Part shown: one piece after another, positions 31,154-36,102 of the stretch
Layout: each line of letters begins with the position of its first letter
How positions within the stretch are numbered: the first letter of the stretch is position 1
Assembly: GCA_934479825.1 (NCBI GenBank)
Contig: CAKSOW010000026.1
Location: 1 to 36,102, forward strand
Origin: an uncultured Eubacteriales bacterium
GTDB lineage: Bacteria > Bacillota > Clostridia > Oscillospirales > CAG-382
DNA: 36,102 nucleotides
Direction: 5' to 3'
Program-made: the position numbers and the translations under genes
Notes under the pieces: generated by a model
Database searches by the model: none
What the model was told of the DNA's origin: nothing
The model's input: only the letters and a program-made list of their open reading frames with translations

Positions 31154-32113
31154 ATGAAAAGCATTTACGAACGCATTTATGAAACCGGTATTATTCCGGT
31201 CATCAAAATCGAGGACGCGGCAAACGCCGTTCCTCTTGCCAAAGCTTTAATTGACGGAGGACTCCCGGCCGCGGAGATCACATTCCGCACCGCCGCCGCC
31301 GCTGACGCCATCAAAGCCATTACCGAAGCATATCCGGACATGGTCGTCGGTGCCGGCACGGTTTTAAACGCCGAACAGGCAGATGCCGCCAAAGCCGCCG
31401 GTGCACAGTTTATCGTCAGCCCCGGCCTTAATCCGAACACAGTAAAGCACTGCCAGAAAATCGGCGTGCCGATTCTTCCGGGTTGTTCCAATCCTTCGGA
31501 TATCGAAACGGCCATTGAACTTGGTCTGGATATCGTTAAATTCTTCCCGGCAGAGGCAGCCGGCGGACTACCCATGTTAAAAGCCATGGCAGCGCCCTAC
31601 GGAGCCATCAAGTTTATGCCGACCGGTGGGCTTAACGAAAATAACATCTTGAATTACCTTTCTTTCAACAAGATCCTCGCTTGCGGCGGCAGTTTCATGG
31701 TAAAAGACGAATTCATCAAAAACAAAGAATTTGACAAAATCAAAGCTCTTACCGAAAATGCCGTCAAGCTCATGCTCGGTTTCAAGATCAAGCACGTCGG
31801 TATCAATGCCGAAAATGCAGATGAAGCAATGACGATCGCCAAGACTTTCGCCCCGTTCGGCTTAGATCTGAAAGACGGCAACGGTTCGATCTTTGTCGGC
31901 ACGGATATCGAGATCATGAAATCCAAAGGTTATGGACGTCTCGGCCACATTGCCATCGAAACCAACTTCATCAAACGCGCCGAGGCTTATTTAAAGAACA
32001 AAGGCTTGAAATTCATCGAAGAATCCAAGAAGATCGACGCCAAAGGCGATTACAAAGCCGTTTACATTGACGCCGATTTCGGCGGATTTGCCGTTCATCT
32101 TCTCCAAAAATAA
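31154..32113 (+). CDS. eda: KDPG/KHG aldolase fused to a VOC (glyoxalase-fold) domain
   Basis: A 319-residue protein. Residues 1-208 are a class I KDPG/4-hydroxy-2-oxoglutarate aldolase of the Entner-Doudoroff or uronate pathway: E41 and R45 in EITFRT, VVGAGTVLNAEQ, Schiff-base K129 in DIVKFFPAEAAGG, and FMPTGGLNENN. Normal Eda ends near residue 210. Here a second domain (211-319: IKHVGINAENADEAM; GRLGHIAIETNFIKRAEAYL; YIDADFGGFAVHLLQK) has the vicinal-oxygen-chelate pattern, which could add an isomerase or lyase step or a binding role. The ATG at 31154 follows GGAG. Its stop overlaps the next start by 1 bp. Confidence 0.9.
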   Translation: MKSIYERIYETGIIPVIKIEDAANAVPLAKALIDGGLPAAEITFRTAAAADAIKAITEAYPDMVVGAGTVLNAEQADAAKAAGAQFIVSPGLNPNTVKHCQKIGVPILPGCSNPSDIETAIELGLDIVKFFPAEAAGGLPMLKAMAAPYGAIKFMPTGGLNENNILNYLSFNKILACGGSFMVKDEFIKNKEFDKIKALTENAVKLMLGFKIKHVGINAENADEAMTIAKTFAPFGLDLKDGNGSIFVGTDIEIMKSKGYGRLGHIAIETNFIKRAEAYLKNKGLKFIEESKKIDAKGDYKAVYIDADFGGFAVHLLQK

Positions 32114-32676
32114 TGGGGTCGCACGTATTTGAGCTGTTTGACAAGGCTTATGCGCTGTTAGACGACATAACGCCCCGCCGGTATGACTGCGGAACGCTAT
32201 GCGGCGCGTTTTGCTGCCAAAACTTGTCGCCGACAGACAAACCGGAATCCGGTATGCTCTTGCTGCCGTATGAAAAAGCGTATTTGCAGCATCTTGGCGC
32301 GACGGATTATTCCTATCTTTGCGACAGCACGCACAAACAACCGGATATGCTTATCTGCTCCGGCCATTGTGACAGGCACATCCGTCCGTTTTCCTGCCGC
32401 ATCTTCCCCTATTATACGTCATTTATAACCGCTCCGGACGGACGTTATATTTTAAACGTCCGTCCGGATCCAAGAGCGATTCCGATCTGTCCGCTGACAA
32501 CGCGTAAAGGCTGTAAGCGCTGTGCGCCGCGCTTTATGCGCAACTTGAAAAGCGCCGTAAAGATTCTTTCGGCTGAACCGGCGATTCTCGATGATTTCCT
32601 GTTTACAGCAAATTTTTTGGATTCCCTATATGACTTTGCGGAAAAGATGTACCGTGACCGCAGTGCAGAAACTTAA
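32113..32676 (+). CDS. YkgJ-like cysteine-cluster protein
   Basis: A 187-residue protein with at least eight cysteines: C26, C30, C34, C35 in YDCGTLCGAFCCQ, then C70, C82, C86 and C95 in RPFSCRIFPY. The last motif and the CxxxC pattern match the YkgJ zinc- or iron-chelating family (UPF0153), metal or Fe-S binding proteins of uncertain role. The ATG overlaps the aldolase stop (TAATG), so translation is coupled. The alternative of an unrelated Fe-S protein cannot be excluded. Confidence 0.78.
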   Translation: MGSHVFELFDKAYALLDDITPRRYDCGTLCGAFCCQNLSPTDKPESGMLLLPYEKAYLQHLGATDYSYLCDSTHKQPDMLICSGHCDRHIRPFSCRIFPYYTSFITAPDGRYILNVRPDPRAIPICPLTTRKGCKRCAPRFMRNLKSAVKILSAEPAILDDFLFTANFLDSLYDFAEKMYRDRSAET

Positions 32677-32702
32677 TTTTGAGCATGCCGGAGGTGTAAG
32701 GA

Positions 32703-33545
32703 TTGCGTTTGTTTAAAAGCAAAAACTCGTTTCTCTACCGATGCGTGCGCTTGTTTTTTCAAAACGACTTAACTTCTGCCGCCGCTGAAATGGCCTATTT
32801 TCTTGTTTTTGCCTTTTTTCCGCTTCTCATGGTAATTCATGCCTCACTCTCCATGGCCATACAGGGGTTTGACATTGAAAGCACGTTCTTTTATACCCTT
32901 TTGCCGGACGCCTTGGAAGATTTGGTTGGCACATACATCCAGTATGTGGGTCAAAACAGCAACCTTTCCTACCTTGTTCTCGGTATTATCTTAACAGTCT
33001 ACACGCTCTCACGCTTCATGAAATCAGCTAAACGCACGGTGCGCCGCATTTTCCGGTCACACGGCTACACGTTTCCTCTTGCCGAATGGGGCATTTCGAT
33101 CGTTGTGTCGGTTCTTATCATTGTAGCGTTCTATGTGTCGCTGTTTTTACTCATTTTAGGCGGACAAATTTTAGCGTTTTTACAGACATATATCCCCTTT
33201 TTCGGACTCTTGCACATTCAGACCATTTCGCGTATTCTCTTTACGGGAGCAACCATATACATGGTGGTAACGCTGTTCTATCTGTGGATTCCGAATATTC
33301 ATCAATCCTTTTGGGACGTACTTCCGGGAACGGTATTTACCTCCTTATGCTGGGTACTCGTTTCCACGGTGTTTTCGTTCTATATGAATCATTTTTCCAA
33401 CTATTCGTTGGTTTACGGTTCCATCGGCGCATTTATCATGCTCCTGTTATGGATTTATATGTCATGCTTGATTCTTTTGCTCGGAGCGGTGGTCAACGCC
33501 GCGCTGTATGCCAAAAAATCAGATGTTTCACTTCTTGCAAAATAG
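32703..33545 (+). CDS. YihY/BrkB family membrane protein
   Basis: A 280-residue inner-membrane protein with about six hydrophobic segments. The family opening with TSAAAEMAYFLVFAFFPLLM and the closing segment YGSIGAFIMLLLWIYMSCLI are diagnostic of the YihY/BrkB group (once mislabelled RNase BN). Function is not established. It starts at a TTG (32703) with GGAGGT about 8 bases upstream. It lies 26 bp after the YkgJ-like gene. Confidence 0.9.
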   Translation: MRLFKSKNSFLYRCVRLFFQNDLTSAAAEMAYFLVFAFFPLLMVIHASLSMAIQGFDIESTFFYTLLPDALEDLVGTYIQYVGQNSNLSYLVLGIILTVYTLSRFMKSAKRTVRRIFRSHGYTFPLAEWGISIVVSVLIIVAFYVSLFLLILGGQILAFLQTYIPFFGLLHIQTISRILFTGATIYMVVTLFYLWIPNIHQSFWDVLPGTVFTSLCWVLVSTVFSFYMNHFSNYSLVYGSIGAFIMLLLWIYMSCLILLLGAVVNAALYAKKSDVSLLAK

Positions 33546-33583
33546 CTTTGTCCGTTTTATCAGAAACCGAAAGGAAGATTTAA

Positions 33584-34126
33584 ATGCCTGAAAATACAAT
33601 ACAATCTCAGATTTTCGATGCGGTTAATGAGTTATTCTCGGTTGCTCCGACAAAGCCGGGACAAATCTTAGTCGTCGGCTGCTCTACCAGTGAGATTCTC
33701 GGTCAGAAGATCGGCACAAGCGGCGATATTCACCCGGCAAACGAAATATTTGAGGTCTTACATGCCGAATCCAACAAACGCGGTATTTTTCTTGCCTGCC
33801 AATGCTGTGAACACCTTAACCGCGCTTTGGTCGTCGAACGCGCCTGCGCGGAAAAATACGGTTTGACCGAGGTCATGGCCGTACCGCACGAACATGCCGG
33901 CGGAAGCTTTGCAACCGCCGCATATCATGGCTTTGACGATCCGTGCTTAGTAGAAGAAATAAGTGCCGACTGGGGTATTGATATCGGAAATACGCTCATC
34001 GGCATGCATTTAAAACGCGTAGCCGTTCCGGTGCGTCTTTCCATGAAAACCATTGGTCAGGCGCCGGTCACTTTTGCACGTACACGTCCGAAATATATCG
34101 GCGGTCCGCGCGCACAATACGAATAA
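33584..34126 (+). CDS. YwlG-like protein (UPF0340/DUF436)
   Basis: A 180-residue protein of the YwlG/TIGR01440 family, widespread in Firmicutes and of unknown function. Family stretches include ILVVGCSTSEILGQKIGTSG, CQCCEHLNRALVVER, VPHEHAGGSFATAAY and GMHLKRVAVPVR. The ATG at 33584 has AAAGGA upstream. It lies 38 bp after the BrkB gene and 41 bp before asd. Confidence 0.92.
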   Translation: MPENTIQSQIFDAVNELFSVAPTKPGQILVVGCSTSEILGQKIGTSGDIHPANEIFEVLHAESNKRGIFLACQCCEHLNRALVVERACAEKYGLTEVMAVPHEHAGGSFATAAYHGFDDPCLVEEISADWGIDIGNTLIGMHLKRVAVPVRLSMKTIGQAPVTFARTRPKYIGGPRAQYE

Positions 34127-34167
34127 TCCAACACACCCACAATAACCCAAATAAGGAGAAAAAATCC

Positions 34168-35244
34168 ATGGCGAACAAATTAAGAGCCGGTATCATCGGC
34201 GCAACCGGTATGGTAGGACAGCGCTTTATCACCCTTCTTGCCGAACACCCTATGTTTGAGATTTCCGTACTTGCCGCAAGCAGCCGCTCAGCCGGAAAAA
34301 CATACGAAGAAGCTGTGTCCGGCAAATGGAAAATGGCAGCCGAAATTCCGGAATCCGTCAAAAACATGAAAGTCTACGACGCATCGGATGTCGAGACCGT
34401 TTCGTCTATGTGCGACTTCACATTCTGTGCCGTCGATATGAAAAAAGACGAAATCCGTGCCCTTGAAGAAGCCTATGCCAAGGCCGAAACACCGGTTGTA
34501 TCCAACAATTCCGCTCACCGCGGCACGCCCGACGTTCCCATGGTAATTCCGGAAATTAACCCGGCGCATATTGACGTTATCGATTCGCAAAGAAAGAGAC
34601 TCGGCACTTCCCGCGGTTTTATCGCCGTCAAGCCGAACTGCTCGATTCAAAGCTATGTTCCGCTCTTGACGCCGTTACGCAAATACGGTATCAAGGAAGT
34701 CGTTGTTACAACCTATCAGGCTATTTCCGGCGCAGGAAAGACTTTCAAAGAATGGCCGGAAATGATTGACAACATCATTCCCTATATTGGCGGCGAAGAA
34801 GAAAAAAGCGAAAATGAACCGCTCAAAATCTGGGGCGAATTGGAAAACGGCGTCATTGTGCCGACAGATCTGCCTGTCATCACAACGCAGTGCATCCGCG
34901 TCCCTGTCAGCGACGGTCATACGGCGGCAGTCTTTGTAAAGTTTGAAAAGAAACCGACCAAAGAAGAGATTCTTGCCGCATGGGATTCTTTCGGGAACGG
35001 CTTGAACCTCCCCTCCTCACCCGAAAAATTCATTCACTACTTTGAAGAAGACAACCGTCCGCAAGCTAAGCTTGACCGTGAAACGGATAAAGGGATGGCA
35101 ATTTTTGCCGGACGTTTGCGCGAAGACAAACTTTACGATTACAAGTTTGTCGGACTGTCTCATAATACGCTTCGCGGCGCTGCCGGCGGCGGTGTGCTGA
35201 TTGCCGAATTTCTCGCTTCCAAGGGATATATCACGGCAAAATAA
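34168..35244 (+). CDS. asd: Aspartate-semialdehyde dehydrogenase
   Basis: A 358-residue enzyme that reduces aspartyl phosphate to the semialdehyde for lysine, threonine, methionine and diaminopimelate synthesis. The NADP motif GATGMVGQRF is at 11-20, the catalytic C158 is in VKPNCSIQ, and the segments QAISGAGK and SHNTLRGAAGGGV are conserved. Length and the KPNCSIQ form indicate the archaeal/fungal-type branch of the family, which also occurs in Clostridia. The ATG at 34168 follows AAGGAG. A terminator follows. Confidence 0.95.
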   Translation: MANKLRAGIIGATGMVGQRFITLLAEHPMFEISVLAASSRSAGKTYEEAVSGKWKMAAEIPESVKNMKVYDASDVETVSSMCDFTFCAVDMKKDEIRALEEAYAKAETPVVSNNSAHRGTPDVPMVIPEINPAHIDVIDSQRKRLGTSRGFIAVKPNCSIQSYVPLLTPLRKYGIKEVVVTTYQAISGAGKTFKEWPEMIDNIIPYIGGEEEKSENEPLKIWGELENGVIVPTDLPVITTQCIRVPVSDGHTAAVFVKFEKKPTKEEILAAWDSFGNGLNLPSSPEKFIHYFEEDNRPQAKLDRETDKGMAIFAGRLREDKLYDYKFVGLSHNTLRGAAGGGVLIAEFLASKGYITAK

Positions 35245-35250
35245 GTATTT

Positions 35251-35281
35251 CAGCCACGCCGCAGATTTTGCCGCGTGGCTG
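35251..35281 (+). terminator. Terminator of asd
   Basis: CAGCCACGC (35251-35259) pairs with GCGTGGCTG (35273-35281) around a 13-nt loop, followed by TTTTG. It starts seven bases after the asd stop. Confidence 0.8.
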
Positions 35282-35357
35282 TTTTGTGCCTATTTGCCGG
35301 ATTGCTGAATTCTTTCCTAAAAGTCTACTTCCAAATCTATACAAAGCAGGTAAATTT

Positions 35358-36035
35358 ATGATTATCGCCCTTATCGGCAATCAGAATTGCGGTAAAACAA
35401 CTCTATTCAATGCCCTTACCGGCAGTAACCAGCATGTTGGAAATTTTCCGGGTGTGACGGTCGAAAAAAAAGACGGTATTATTAAAGGAAATACGGACAT
35501 GGTTCTTGTAGATCTGCCCGGCCTATATTCTCTTTCCACGTACACGGCGGAAGAAACTGTTGCGCGGGATTTTCTGTTAAAAGAGCGGCCGGACTGCATT
35601 ATCAACATTGTAGACGCTACAAGCATCGAAAGGAGCTTGTATCTGTCCTTGCAATTGTTTGAACTGCAAATTCCGACGGTTTTGGCTCTGAACCGTATGG
35701 ACGCGGCGAAATCTGCCGGTATCGAAGTCGATATTCCGAAACTTTCATCGGCTCTTTCTGTTCCGATCATTCCCGTCACAGCCTCCCAAAGCGAGGGCAC
35801 AGATACACTCGTTCAAGCGGTGCGCCTCGCTGTTCAGAAACACGAATTGCCGCAAATTCCGAAGTTTGATATGACGGTGGAAACAGCTCTTGGGAAGCTT
35901 GCCGGGATTATCCGTGAAAAAGCACAAAACAATAAGATGCCAATCAGATTTTGTGCATCTAAACTGCTCGACCAGGATCCGTCCTTGACCGTGCCGTTTG
36001 AACTTTCCAAGGAAGAACGAACAAACGTCCGATGA
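35358..36035 (+). CDS. feoB: FeoB-like ferrous iron transporter, G domain only
   Basis: A 225-residue frame with the G-protein domain of FeoB, the Fe(II) importer: G1 GNQNCGKT (7-14), PGVT switch (31-34), G3 DLPG (52-55), G4 NRMD (112-115). FeoB normally continues into a large membrane domain (600-700 residues). Here a TGA at 36033-36035 stops the frame after KEERTNVR. The overlapping frame just after (NIVKAVFQMEL) resembles the expected continuation but soon stops too, so the gene is either frameshifted or a remnant. The window ends before this can be settled. The ATG at 35358 follows AGGTAAATTT. No FeoA or iron box is seen. Confidence 0.8.
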   Translation: MIIALIGNQNCGKTTLFNALTGSNQHVGNFPGVTVEKKDGIIKGNTDMVLVDLPGLYSLSTYTAEETVARDFLLKERPDCIINIVDATSIERSLYLSLQLFELQIPTVLALNRMDAAKSAGIEVDIPKLSSALSVPIIPVTASQSEGTDTLVQAVRLAVQKHELPQIPKFDMTVETALGKLAGIIREKAQNNKMPIRFCASKLLDQDPSLTVPFELSKEERTNVR

Positions 36036-36102
36036 ATATTGTCAAGGCGGTTTTTCAAATGGAACTGTAAATACTTTGCGAACGAGCCGGATTTGCAAGG
36101 AT

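Overview
The window looks like a chromosomal segment of an anaerobic, spore-forming member of the Firmicutes, most likely a gut-type Clostridia (Oscillospiraceae-like). The evidence is the mother-cell sporulation genes yqfC, yqfD and ylbJ, an oxygen-sensitive glycyl radical enzyme with its activase, consensus sigma-A promoters (TTGACA-17-TATAAT), strong AGGAGG ribosome sites, TTG/GTG starts and a bacterial type A-like RNase P RNA. The assignment rests on gene content only.

Positions 1 to about 9,300 are the end of an integrated mobilizable element. It holds the start of a relaxase gene (running off the left edge), mobC, and a roughly 1 kb non-coding stretch with a candidate oriT, a candidate structured RNA of about 260 nt with its own promoter and terminator, and an array of six hairpins repeated every 33-35 nt. 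Next comes a complete type I restriction-modification operon, read leftward in the order xre, hsdM, a small coiled-coil membrane protein, hsdS, a HEPN-like protein, hsdR. The two extra genes are unusual. hsdS has three exact 12-bp repeats between its two half-proteins. The element closes with a DUF6809 gene, tnpV and a possible recombination site.

Positions 9,300-12,200 carry a flavodoxin/DUF3793 operon behind a promoter with two DtxR-like iron boxes, then a GntR-type regulator and an MscS channel. Positions 12,300-15,400 encode a large GH99/WbsX-like protein. Then follow an HU gene and a MATE exporter.

Positions 17,600-23,600 form a metabolic locus: an AraC regulator divergent from a GCxE-type glycyl radical enzyme plus activase, then a second AraC regulator divergent from a xylose-isomerase-like TIM-barrel protein. 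The second pair shares one -10 region on both strands, bracketed by two identical 10-bp palindromes exactly 100 bp apart.

Positions 23,600-26,200 are housekeeping: a YgjP-like protease, rnpB, ruvX and rsmG. Positions 26,200-28,060 hold a stand-alone copy of a beta-sandwich domain also found in the 1,010-residue protein, followed by a second, frameshifted GH99-like gene that overlaps the 3' end of yqfD. After the sporulation genes, a rightward cluster encodes a small four-cysteine protein, a KDPG aldolase fused to a VOC domain, a YkgJ-like cysteine-cluster protein, a YihY/BrkB membrane protein, a YwlG-like protein and aspartate-semialdehyde dehydrogenase. A FeoB GTPase domain at the right edge stops early. 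No tRNA, 16S/23S rRNA or CRISPR array was seen.
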